A program made the position numbers and the translations under genes. A model generated the notes under the pieces. The model was not told where the DNA came from, did no database searches, and saw nothing but the letters and a program-made list of their open reading frames with translations. Below are positions 25,600-35,300 of a stretch of 64,000 nt of DNA, one piece after another. Where the stretch lies: positions 4,960,001 to 5,024,000 of the forward strand of contig OY820914.1 of NCBI GenBank assembly GCA_963682005.1. The letters run 5' to 3'. Each line of letters begins with the position of its first letter. Within the stretch, counting starts at the first letter, position 1. Origin of the DNA: CAIYUC01 sp963682005. Its GTDB lineage: Bacteria; Bacteroidota; Bacteroidia; Bacteroidales; FEN-979.

Positions 25600-25881
25600 A
25601 TGACTCTTCATGATAAGCGTTCACAGATGATCACGATGGTTGATCTGTGGCAGCAAAGTGGTCTTAGCCAGGCAGAATTTTCCCGGGCACAGAATGTCAA
25701 ACTAGCGACCTTACGTTATTGGATCCATAAGCACCGACATGGCGATACAACCGGCTCAGGGTTTATACAACTGACCGGGATAACATCACCGGGCATCAGT
25801 ATTCGTTATCCCAACGGTGTTGAACTGCTTCTACCCGTTCAGGCGCCGGCCGGGTATATAAAAATGCTGATCAGCCTTTAG
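25600..25881 (+). CDS. tnpA: IS66 accessory protein TnpA
   Basis: ATG at 25600 is preferred over the upstream in-frame TTG at 25582. About 93 residues; the N-terminal HTH (MVDLWQQSGLSQAEFSRAQN, then VKLATLRYWI) and the following GFIQL...ISIRYPNGVELLLP pattern are typical of IS66 TnpA, an accessory protein that probably binds IS ends. First of three IS genes; the stop precedes tnpB by 5 bp. Confidence 0.85.
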   Translation: MTLHDKRSQMITMVDLWQQSGLSQAEFSRAQNVKLATLRYWIHKHRHGDTTGSGFIQLTGITSPGISIRYPNGVELLLPVQAPAGYIKMLISL

Positions 25882-25886
25882 GTCGG

Positions 25887-26255
25887 ATGTTTTCCCTTGG
25901 CGCTGCCCGATATTACCTGTACCGGGAACCAACCGATATCCGCAGGAGTTTTGACGGTCTGTGCGGTCTGGTCACAGAACGGTTGGGTCAGAATCCCATG
26001 AGCGGGGATGTGTTCATCTTCATCAACAAGCCACGTAACCGGATGAAATTGCTCAAATGGGAACCGGGAGGGTTCGTGCTGTTCTATAAGCGACTTGAAC
26101 GAGGCACCTTTGAAATTCCCAGTACATCTTTTCAAGGGCTTTCCCATCAGATCGGCTATGGGGAACTGACCATGATGGTCACTGGTATATCAATGAAATA
26201 TACAAAAAAAAGAAGGCGTTTTTTGTCACAAAATGATGTTGATAAATATCGCTGA
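25887..26255 (+). CDS. tnpB: IS66 accessory protein TnpB (IS66 Orf2 family)
   Basis: 122 residues. YYLYREPTDIRRSFDGLCGL, then LGQNPMSGDVFIFINKPRNR and KLLKWEPGGFVLFYKRLERG are the hallmark of the IS66 Orf2 family. The function is unknown, but the protein is required for transposition in studied members. The C-terminal ~25 residues (MKYTKKRRRFLSQNDVDKYR) differ from the usual ending. Normal length. Confidence 0.92.
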   Translation: MFSLGAARYYLYREPTDIRRSFDGLCGLVTERLGQNPMSGDVFIFINKPRNRMKLLKWEPGGFVLFYKRLERGTFEIPSTSFQGLSHQIGYGELTMMVTGISMKYTKKRRRFLSQNDVDKYR

Positions 26256-26296
26256 AATAGTGATTTAGCAAGAGTTTTTCATGATAAATTTGAATC

Positions 26297-27757
26297 ATGG
26301 AAAGCACAGAAATGGTCACCATCAGTAAAGCAGATTTTGAGGCTCTCAAATCAGAAAATGCCTGGCTCAAACATCAGCTTTCCGAACTGAAACGTCTGAT
26401 CTACGGAGCCAAAAGTGAGCGTTTCATTGCCGTCAATCCGGATCAGGCTACCTTGTTCGATCTCCCAGCAGAACAACCATCAGAAACGCCCACAGAAGAA
26501 ATCACCTATACACGCAACAAACCACAACAGGAGAAAAAGCAGCCACTTCGTCTGGAACTGCCTGCTCACCTGGAACGTCGGGAAGAAATAATCGAGCCGG
26601 AAAACCTTCCTGCCAATGCAAAGAAGATTGGTGAAACTGTTACCGAAATTTTGGAATATGAACCGGCCAGCGCTTATGTTCGTCGCATTGTCCGTCGCAA
26701 GTACATTGTGGAGCAGACCGATGAAGAGACCCGCATCGTCATTGCACCGTTACCTACCTTGCCAATACCCAAAGGCAATGCCGGAGCCAGCATGATCGCC
26801 CATCTTCTGGTGAGCAAATTTGTCGATCATCTTCCGTTCTACCGCCAGGTCCAGATGTTCAAACGCCAGAGGCTCGAAATCGCCGAATCGACCATTAACG
26901 GTTGGTTCAATGGAGGGTGTGATTTGATAGAGCCGCTATACCAGGCACTGAAGTCAAGAATGTTGGCATCTGATTATCTCATGGCCGATGAAACCCCGAT
27001 CCCAGTGCAGACCAAGGACAAGCCCGGGGCCACACACAAAGGTTTTCACTGGGTCTATTACGATCCCGGCAACAAATTGGTGCTGTTCGATTACCGGAAA
27101 ACCCGGGGGAAAGAAGGACCCGATGAACTGCTGAAGAACTACGCCGGGTATCTGCAAACCGATGGCTATACTGCCTACAACCACCTTGAAAACACAAACA
27201 ACATCACTCTTCTGGCCTGTATGGCGCATGCCCGGCGCAAGTTCGAGCATGCACAGGAGAATAATCCCACGCTAGCCGCCCAGGCATTGAAAATGTTCCA
27301 GGCCTTGTATGACATTGAACAGGACATCCGGGAAAAAGAACTGGGACCCGACGTCACCCAAATACTGCGTCAGGAAAAATCAAAACCTACTCTCGATCGG
27401 ATGGAAGCCTGGCTTAAGGAACAGATTATTGTCGTACCCCCAAAAAGCGCTATCGGAGTGGCCATTGCATACACGCTCAATCTCTGGCCTCGGCTGACCC
27501 GGTATATCGATGACGGACGCTTCCACATCGACAATAACCTAATCGAAAACAGCATCCGGCCGGTGGCGCTTGGACGCAAGAACTACCTCTTTGCCGGTTC
27601 CCATGAAGCCGCCCAACAAGCAGCTGTGATCTACTCCATCCTGGCTACATGCAAGCTACACCAGGTGGAACCCTTCGCCTATCTCACCAAAATCTTGTCC
27701 ATCATCCCCGACTTCCCGGCCAATCAACTGCACACACTTCTGCCAGGGCAAAAATAG
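26297..27757 (+). CDS. tnpC: IS66 transposase TnpC
   Basis: 486 residues. N-terminal leucine-zipper-like helix (LKSENAWLKHQLSELKRLIY), a zinc-binding-type linker region, then the DDE catalytic domain: first Asp in YLMADETPIPV (about 225-235), second in GYLQTDGYTAYN (about 285-297), Glu in HIDNNLIENSIRP (about 415-430). The IS66 C-terminal signature GRKNYLFAGSHEAA is intact. Acts on the terminal inverted repeats at 25532 and 27802. Confidence 0.95.
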   Translation: MESTEMVTISKADFEALKSENAWLKHQLSELKRLIYGAKSERFIAVNPDQATLFDLPAEQPSETPTEEITYTRNKPQQEKKQPLRLELPAHLERREEIIEPENLPANAKKIGETVTEILEYEPASAYVRRIVRRKYIVEQTDEETRIVIAPLPTLPIPKGNAGASMIAHLLVSKFVDHLPFYRQVQMFKRQRLEIAESTINGWFNGGCDLIEPLYQALKSRMLASDYLMADETPIPVQTKDKPGATHKGFHWVYYDPGNKLVLFDYRKTRGKEGPDELLKNYAGYLQTDGYTAYNHLENTNNITLLACMAHARRKFEHAQENNPTLAAQALKMFQALYDIEQDIREKELGPDVTQILRQEKSKPTLDRMEAWLKEQIIVVPPKSAIGVAIAYTLNLWPRLTRYIDDGRFHIDNNLIENSIRPVALGRKNYLFAGSHEAAQQAAVIYSILATCKLHQVEPFAYLTKILSIIPDFPANQLHTLLPGQK

Positions 27758-28090
27758 CAATCATATCTCGTTGGAAAAAGATGCTCGTGGCCGAAGGGTT
27801 ACTCTTAATCTAGCAGAGCTTAAGGTTCTTCTCGTTGTCATCCGACAAACTCTTGGCTGGGCTGACAGGCGTGGAATGTATGGAAGAAAAGAAACTGATT
27901 GGATTTCTGGTAGCCAACTAAGAGAAAAAACCGGAAGCTCTGAACGAGCTATCACTTCGGCGATAGAAACACTGGTAATGAAAAGATTAATCGAAGTTCA
28001 TGATGATAGGGGACACAAACTTTTATATTCAAAGAATAGACAAGGGAAGATCCGCCTGTATTACAGTCTGCACCCTTCTGTTTTTAATAC

Positions 28091-28182
28091 TGTGGATAAC
28101 TCCCTGAAAAGCCCTCTAACTTCTGCAAATTTTGCGGAGGACTTCCGCAAAAATTACGGAACACTTCTGCAAAAAATGCGGA
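28091..28182 (+). repeat. Iteron array and DnaA box inside the replication gene (copy A)
   Basis: Three 19-bp imperfect repeats with an exact 22-bp period: 28120-28138, 28142-28160 and 28164-28182, consensus CTTCYGCAAAWWWTRCGGA. A perfect DnaA box, TGTGGATAA, lies at 28091-28099, 20 bp before the first iteron. Iterons inside the coding region of an O-like initiator resemble the lambda origin, which lies within gene O. The same arrangement is conserved in the second copy at 35680-35771. Confidence 0.65.
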
Positions 28183-28204
28183 TAACAAAAGAAACTCTAC
28201 AAAA

Positions 28205-28300
28205 CTAACTCTTACAAAGAGGAAGGAGATTAAGTTTATTCAAGACATTAAATCCTATTACTAATCCCAAAAGAGGTTCTTTCCAACGTTCTGAATTCAT
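28205..28300 (-). pseudogene. Truncated third copy of the small membrane (immunity-like) gene
   Basis: Minus-strand ATG at 28300 gives MNSERWKEPLLGLVIGFNVL, then NKLNLLPLCKS and a stop. The segment EPLLGLVIGF matches QPLLGLAIGL and QPLSGLIIGL in the two intact neighbours at 28313 and 28562. The gene is cut off after about 20 codons, where the repeated replication-gene segment begins, so the duplication or recombination event removed its 3' end. Confidence 0.6.
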
Positions 28301-28312
28301 ATTTTTATTGTT

Positions 28313-28555
28313 TTACGAACTTAGAAATTTAATAGCGACAATAATCATTATTGCTCCAAATGCGATACCAAAACTTGAAATAGTTCTAAGCATAGGATTT
28401 TTTATAGAACGACTTGTGATCAATAATGATGATTCCTCTTTAATTTTCTTATCAATTTTCCAATGCAAGTAAGCAGACAACGAAACTATTATTAAACCTA
28501 TTGCTAATCCTAAGAGAGGTTGTATATGATAAGCTATGTATCCAATCATTTTCAT
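28313..28555 (-). CDS. Small two-helix membrane protein (candidate immunity)
   Basis: 80 residues with two membrane segments (about 8-28 and 57-77) separated by a basic cytoplasmic loop. The first helix, HIQPLLGLAIGLIIVSLSAYL, is similar to that of the next gene (YWQPLSGLIIGLLLVTLFCF). Being a tandem paralogue directly behind a large RHS toxin gene, it is a candidate immunity protein. Inference from context only. Confidence 0.55.
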   Translation of the reverse strand: MKMIGYIAYHIQPLLGLAIGLIIVSLSAYLHWKIDKKIKEESSLLITSRSIKNPMLRTISSFGIAFGAIMIIVAIKFLSS

Positions 28556-28561
28556 AAATTC

Positions 28562-28825
28562 TTATAGAACTCCTAAATAAAGAAGTGCTAAAACAATCCA
28601 TAACCCACCTATCATAGGAATGAAACTAATTAAAACATTATACAAACCATTTGCGGACTTTTCACTCATAAATTGATTTCTGAAAATATGCTTTGAAATC
28701 CATTCAACTGGTTTTTTTCTCCAACGTGTATAAAGAAAGCAAAACAGAGTTACTAATAGTAGCCCAATTATTAGACCTGATAATGGTTGCCAATATTTTA
28801 TTACATATAACATAAAATTATTCAT
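28562..28825 (-). CDS. Small two-helix membrane protein, paralogue of 28313-28555
   Basis: 87 residues, two membrane helices (about 7-31 and 62-85) with a basic loop. It shares the QPLxGLxIGL first-helix motif with the downstream gene, 6 bp away, and with a truncated third copy. Part of a minus-strand unit behind the RHS gene; candidate immunity protein. Confidence 0.55.
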   Translation of the reverse strand: MNNFMLYVIKYWQPLSGLIIGLLLVTLFCFLYTRWRKKPVEWISKHIFRNQFMSEKSANGLYNVLISFIPMIGGLWIVLALLYLGVL

Positions 28826-28852
28826 GATATTTATTTTATAATATTTTATTTA

Positions 28853-29377
28853 TCATTGCCCTAGTATTTTAGTTCTATACGTACCTTCAAGTATCAGCCT
28901 GGCAAGATCATCCTCAACTTTTATGTTTGGGTTTATTCTCAATATCTCTTTCATAATAGCTTGTAGATCTTTAGAATTGAAGTGACCATAAGGTATAAGA
29001 TACCTCACAAAAATACCCTTGGGTTCTTTGTAGTCAAATCCAAGATAGTTAGTATATGGAGTTTTCTTTTGTTTAACCGATACAAAGTCTAATATCTCTC
29101 CTGATTTTGCACCATTGAAATAACTAATTATAGTACTATCTTTAAACTCAATACGATCATAAAGAATAGTCCAAACATCTAACATTAATTTAACCACCCA
29201 TAGAACTAAAAGAACTATCCAAAATTCTTGATTCTTTAAAGTAGTCATTATTCTGAAATTATGCATTAGCAGAAGAAGACAAATCGACATTACAATTGCC
29301 CAGGGCAATGTACTTTTGAATACTATTTTTTTATCTACTCTAAATATTTTATCTGGCAATGTTTTTTGTGTTTTCAT
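28853..29377 (-). CDS. Membrane protein with PH-like domain (candidate immunity)
   Basis: 174 residues. Two membrane segments (about 25-43 and 53-72), then a C-terminal soluble beta-rich domain (RIEFKDSTIISYFNGAKSGE, ILDFVSVKQKKT, YLGFDYKEPKGIFVRYLIPY) that looks like a bacterial PH-type domain. It is the gene immediately following the RHS toxin (9 bp), the usual place for the cognate immunity protein. A membrane immunity protein would suit the hydrophobic toxin tip. Confidence 0.6.
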   Translation of the reverse strand: MKTQKTLPDKIFRVDKKIVFKSTLPWAIVMSICLLLLMHNFRIMTTLKNQEFWIVLLVLWVVKLMLDVWTILYDRIEFKDSTIISYFNGAKSGEILDFVSVKQKKTPYTNYLGFDYKEPKGIFVRYLIPYGHFNSKDLQAIMKEILRINPNIKVEDDLARLILEGTYRTKILGQ

Positions 29378-29386
29378 ATTTAATGT

Positions 29387-32300
29387 TTATTTCTTCTTGT
29401 TAGTTCCAGAACTAATAATACTCATTGGTGCTTCTACCGTCCAGCCAATTTTGCTTAATCCATATTGTTGGGCAGCGTATGTACCAAGGTTTAATGTACT
29501 GCCAGCAAAGCTACCAACCCATGAACCAAATCCCGAACCCAATATTGAACCAGCAACTTTTACTGGATTTACACTATGATCCCCAGTAGCTACTTGTGTA
29601 GATAAATTAGTTGCACCAGCTATTCCCATAGCGAATTTTATGCTTATATCTGGTCCTGTCATTGCTCCACCAGCATAACTAAGACCTACAATTTTAGCAT
29701 AATCACCAAACGAAGTTTGTTTATTTTGCATTTGATCTTCCAATATCTGACTACCAACATTGAATGTTGTATTTATTGTTCCTCTAACTACGGCTTGTGA
29801 ATTAAATAATGTGTTAGCTACTGTACTTGCAACACTGCTCCCTGCAATCATAGCTCCACCTACTGCAGTTGCTCCACCAACCACTCCAATGGCTGCTCCC
29901 GTGGCATATGGGTGATCCATAGCCATCTGCCAACCACCTCCCATATATTGGGCCGCTTGTCCAACTTCTCCTGAAAAATTATTCCATGATTGTGTACCAG
30001 ACAAGTATTCTCCAAACCATTTTCCACTCGGATCACTTAGTATAATCGGATTGTTTCTGGCATAACTATAACTATTTAACTGTTGTGGATCATTTAAAAA
30101 TTTATCTGGATTCCAGAACACCGGATCCTCTGAAATAAACCTCCCAGCCGTGCTTTGATGATAACGGGCGTTTAGATAGTTTAAGGAAGTGTCTGGGTCA
30201 TAATGTTGACCGATGTATTGTTTCTGATTCGTGTGGCTCCCAGAGGAGATTCTTTGTGAACCAAAGGGGTAGTAATCGAGTAATTCTACTTGTCCTCCAT
30301 TTGAATCTGAAACGACATTGGTTGAACCAAGATGGTCTGGGTGGATATAGTATGGAGTAACGACAGAATTAGCTGTTTCAATGGTTGACACTAATTGATT
30401 ACCCGCATATATGTTCTTGGTCTTTTTGGATCCTCCATAGTTGTAATACTGATTTGGATATTCTGTTGTCAGAGTGCCATTACTAGATAATACCCTATTA
30501 CCTTGTTCGTCGTAAAGGTACTCTCGAGTAAATGTTCCGTTAGTGGTTTCAGTCAGTTGATTTTTGTAATTCCAGGTGTTGGTGAGGGTACCGTCGTCAG
30601 TATTGTTACCATTGTGATCGTAGGTGTTTGTGACACTGTTAATTGAAGTGGCAGCGTGGGGGTTAGCGTAGTTGGTGCCACTGTTTCCTGCGTAAGTATA
30701 ACTTCCCACTGGACCTGAAGTGATATTTCCAATTGCGTTGTAGGTAAAATTTTGAGTGTAAGGAGTCTGACCAAATGGCACATCGGTGATAGTGGCAGAA
30801 GTCAGACGATTTAGATCGTCATAGGTATAATCGGCTGTCTTGGATCCGCTTGTGCTTGAATCATCCACGATTTCAGTAATGTTGCCATCAGCATCATACT
30901 CGTATGTGGTCTTTTGAAGACTTGTTGGTACTTGGTTGGTCGTTGATTTGTCAGTTACTCTGTATAAATTATTTGGGTCGTATGTATTCGTAGTCGTTAC
31001 TCTATTGGCATAATTTATTTCTGTTGGTTGGTCAGTCGGCGCATAATCAAAATTCGAAATAACATCGGTGAAAGATCCTCCGCTTTCTTTATATTCTATT
31101 TTTTCCAGTAACCCAGCCGAATTGTAAACATAAAGAACTTGAGCATTGTCGGGATAAGTAATTACTAGCATATTACTCTGGCGATCATGAGTGTATGAAG
31201 TGGTGTAAATATTTTTGGTGACAGTTTTTTCCTCACTTGCGACATTCCCATCTGCGTCATATGTGTAATCCGTTTCCACTCCACTTAGCATAACCGCGGA
31301 ACATAGTTTTCCTATACCGTCTGAACATGAATCATAAGTATAGATAATATCTGTGCCAGTTGTTCCTGTAGAATCTTCAGTTAGTTTTCTGTTTACATCA
31401 TCATAGGTATAGTCCACCGTATCGCCGTTAGGATTTATGCTTTCCGTCAAATTACCTGAATCATCATAGGTATATGCCCATGTTCCATAAGTTGCATCAT
31501 TTTGCGCATGAAGATCTTCAGCCGTTAAACGATGTCCCAAATTATCATAGGTAAAATTCCGGACATTGCCAAGCGCGTCAGTTGTATTTATTAGATTGCC
31601 ATTTAGATTCCAAGTGTAGTACGTGGAGTAAGTATAAGAGCCAGTTCTTTCGTCAACTCTCACCAAATTTTTATACGCATCGTAGTAATAATTTTTGACT
31701 TTTCCACGTGGGTCACTCACGTCAATTTCCCATGGAGTGTAAGAATAAGCGGTAACACCTGACGCGTTGGTCAATGTATGAATACGCTGCACGGGATCAT
31801 AGGCGTATGTCGTATATAATGCTGTGGTTGTAGTTGGAGAAGTCTTGGATGATCCACTCCCTGTATATGGTAAAGATTCTTTTTGTACCAAACCAAGATT
31901 ATTGTAAACAGTGTCTTTGACATTAAAGTTGCCAGAAGTTTCTGCCTCTTTTCTCTCTTGAATTAAACGTCCAAGCCCATCAAAATATTGATAAGTATTA
32001 GCTGTGGTTGAAGAATTAAGATAGTTAACTTTTTGTACAGAGACTGCATTTGAAGTATCTGTATAGACATAAGCAGTTTTAGCGTCCAAAGTTGAAGGTG
32101 ATGTTAGATCAGGAATTTTTTCGGTTAGCACTCGTCCAAGCCCATCGTAAGTTGTCTCTTTCGTTAACCCATTTGGATCAGTAGTATCTATCACTTTGCC
32201 AGTTGAATAGTCATAGGTATATTCTGTGCTATTTGAAAGGGGATCGGTTATTGTGGTTGGGTAAAGGTGATATGTATCGTAAGAATAGGATGTTGTTTTT

Positions 32301-35300
32301 CCTCGTTCGTCAGTGGAAGTAATGGGAATACCATAGGTTGTATAGTATGATTTTTGAGTATTAACATTACGTGTCACAGAAGCCATTTTTTCAATTTCAG
32401 TTGGATTCCCTGCGCCGGTGGTACCAAATGTAAGTTCGTCATAATACGTTCTTGTATCCTGAATTGTTGTCGCGTTTTGGTCTTGGATAATATCATCGGA
32501 GAGTAAACCGATAACATTTTCACCGTCAGAGGCGTAAGAGAAAGACTCCGTTAACATATCATTCCCTGTGTCGGCAAATGATCCATCACTACTTCCCGTT
32601 ACTTCTCCCCAATCAATTTTTTGAGTTAAATTGCCATTAGTATCGTCATAGGTATATTCTTGTGCCGTGTCTTTGTGGTTATTAGTGCCATCGTAGGTAA
32701 GTGTAGTGGTGCGAGTAAGTTTTACAAAATCATGTCCTGTACCAATGTTGTATGAATCCCATTTATTTATTATGTCAGCATACAAATTATCAGCACCGTC
32801 ATATTGTTCGACACGATATGGTTTTCCAATTTTTGCGTACGAATCGCTGTATTCACCTAGCGAAGAATTTGTACCATCTCCTTGATGAAAATATGTTTTT
32901 TTTACGTTTCCAACATCATCTGTCACAGAAGTTGAAGCAAAACCTGCAAACTTGCGAGTAAGATAATCATCAAAATAATATTTACCTCCTTGGTAAGAAT
33001 AATTATTAGTTTCCGAATTTCCTAAACCATCATTATTGGTGATCTGAGAAACAACATCTATGGACATAGGTAAATTTGGATTTAGGAGGTTACTCGATCC
33101 ATCTTTGAATAACTGTGTTGCTTTGTAAGTTATTTGAGTATTACCACCTTCGGGATATGTAATTTGAGTCAAGTTATTCACTCTGGAATTTGTCGTATTA
33201 TTCAAATACACGTAATGTAATCCATCACTGCCTGCTCTAACCAGGTCCACTAAATTATCTCCATTAACATCAATTAACTGGAGGCCATGATTTTGATAGT
33301 TACTTTGGATAAAAAACTCTTTGTTTCCAGATGAATCTACCTTGTCCGGCATCGTCCAAGTGGAAGAAACATCTGTCCATCCAGAACCATTGTTTAAGTA
33401 AATTTTAGGAGCATTGATGGAACATGGGACAGCAGTAGGATAAGCAAAATCATTGGCACACACGAAATCAGGTAATCCATCGCCATTGATATCTGTCATT
33501 CTTACGCCATAATCTCTGTTTGGGGGACCAACCACAAATTGCATCGGAACAGATGCCGACCAAGTAGAATCATAAGTCCAACCAGAACCGTTGTTTAAAT
33601 ACACATAATGCAATTCGTCATTGCCAGCTCGTACAAGATCAGCTAAATTATCTCCATTGACATCGATTAACTGGAGACCATAAACTTGATAATTGCTGAT
33701 TACAAAATATTCTTTGTTCCCAGATGAATCTATCTTGTCCGGCATCGTCCAAGTGGAAGAAACATCTGTCCATCCAGAACCATTGTTTAAGTAAATTTTG
33801 GGATCGTTAATATGACATTGAGAAGGAGCACCACCAGTTGGAATATTATTCGCACAAACGAAATCAGGTAGTCCATCCCCGTTGATGTCTGCCGTTCTAA
33901 CTCCCTGATCTCTGAAATTGCTACCTGTAAGCAGGAATTGCATTGGAACAGCCGAAGACCATGTGGAATTATAAGTCCAACCAGAACCGTTGTTTAAATA
34001 CACATAATGCAATCCATCATTACCGGCTCGTACGAGGTCAGTCAAATTATCTCCATTGACATCGATTAATTCAAGACCTTGGTTTTGATAGGAACTATTT
34101 ATAAAATATTCCTTATTCCCCGATGAATCAACTTTGTCCGGCATCGTCCAGGTAGAAGAAACATCCGTCCAGCCAGAGCCAGTATTTAAATAAATTTTGG
34201 GAGCATTGATGGAACATGGGACAGCAGCAGGATAAGCAAAATTATTGGCACATATGAAATCAGGCAGTCCATCTCCGTTGATGTCTGCCGTTCTTGTACC
34301 ATAATCCTTGGTGGGAATACCAAGTAAAAACTGCAACGGAACAGCCAAGGACCAGGTGGAGTCATAAGTCCAGTTTGCCGTTGACGTTTTATAATCAAAA
34401 TCTGTAGCGGGAAGAACAGTAACATTGTTTGACCCATCCTGACCTGATTCAATTATCGTCTCCAAAAGAGAACCGGTGCCATTGTCGGCTGTGGTATAAG
34501 TAAAATCATATTTTTCTGCCCAGACACTATTTATTTTGGTATTGATTTCACTAATTACATAATTTGATTTAACCGAAAACCCAGTAGAATAGGAAATTGG
34601 ACCGCCTGTTCGACTAGCGGTCGTAAAATTAACTTCAAAAATTCCATCAGTAGTTCCATTCCCGGTATAAACTATTTGTAATGGATATATCTGACCTGCG
34701 TCTTTGTAGTAGGTATAAGAAATATAATTATCGTTAGTATCTCTCACCTCTTCCAGCATCCATTTATAAATATGAGACGAATTATTTGGATCATCTTGCC
34801 TGGCTTGGGCATTGGCTCCAAAAATATATTGAGTGCCGTCTTTACTTGTAACTACCCAACCACTTCCTGATTTTTCGTATTTAATAAAATCACCCAATTC
34901 ATCCTTGGCTCTGTAATTTGTGGAATCAAGGGCAATTAATTCTCCTGAAAGAGATGAAGAATAATAGTCTTCGGAGAAAAGCTCTTGGCTTCCTGTTTTA
35001 TTAATTCTCTCTATACTCGGAATATCTATTGACCAACCAGATCCGATAACTGAATCCAAAACAGAATTGGAACTATTGTACATTAAAGTTACATCGGGAG
35101 TCATTTTATTTCTTCCTGGTGGCACGTTAATGGAATATTTATAAATCATGGCACCAGTAGAATTATCAACATCAGTGGTAAGACGAGCTTTTTTAGTAGT
35201 ATTACTATTTAAAATTGGATTTTCTTCAAAATCTTCAGTCAAGGTTTCTAGGTTTTGTTCAATTTGAGGTCCTGATTGAATATTTGTTTCACCATTATTA

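Larger units (their letters stand above)
25532..27802 (+). mobile_element. IS66 family insertion sequence (2271 bp) with 8-bp TSD
   Basis: Terminal inverted repeats of 25 bp (25532-25556 and 27778-27802) differ at one base (GTAAG/CCCTTCGGCC...). The flanking 8 bp are identical on both sides (TCTTAATC, 25524-25531 and 27803-27810), the target duplication size known for IS66. The three genes tnpA, tnpB and tnpC are intact, so it is a recent and probably active copy. It interrupts the lambda-O-like replication gene. Confidence 0.95.
25465..28208 (+). pseudogene. Lambda-O-like replication protein gene interrupted by IS66
   Basis: Reading from ATG 25465 gives MSQPRTTPVPNIIFDRHMKD, then LN up to the IS at 25531. 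Removing the IS and one TSD copy continues exactly in frame as LAELKVLLVVIRQTLGW. The rebuilt protein (about 155 residues) has the winged-helix pattern of the phage replication protein O N-terminal domain: PVPN...F, ELKVLL..IR.T.GW, DWISGSQL, LIEV. After the IS, an ATG at 27771 inside the IS end could still give a 145-residue truncated version. The 3' end contains three iterons and a DnaA box. The original ORF is broken at codon 23. Confidence 0.8.

Noticed and set aside
26954..27250. Minus-strand frames within IS66 tnpC
   Set aside because: They overlap an intact transposase with clear DDE motifs and have no homology pattern of their own.
28120..28182. Iterons as a CRISPR or terminator
   Set aside because: The 19-bp units are only 3 bp apart with exact 22-bp period, next to a DnaA box and inside a rep gene, which fits replication iterons better.
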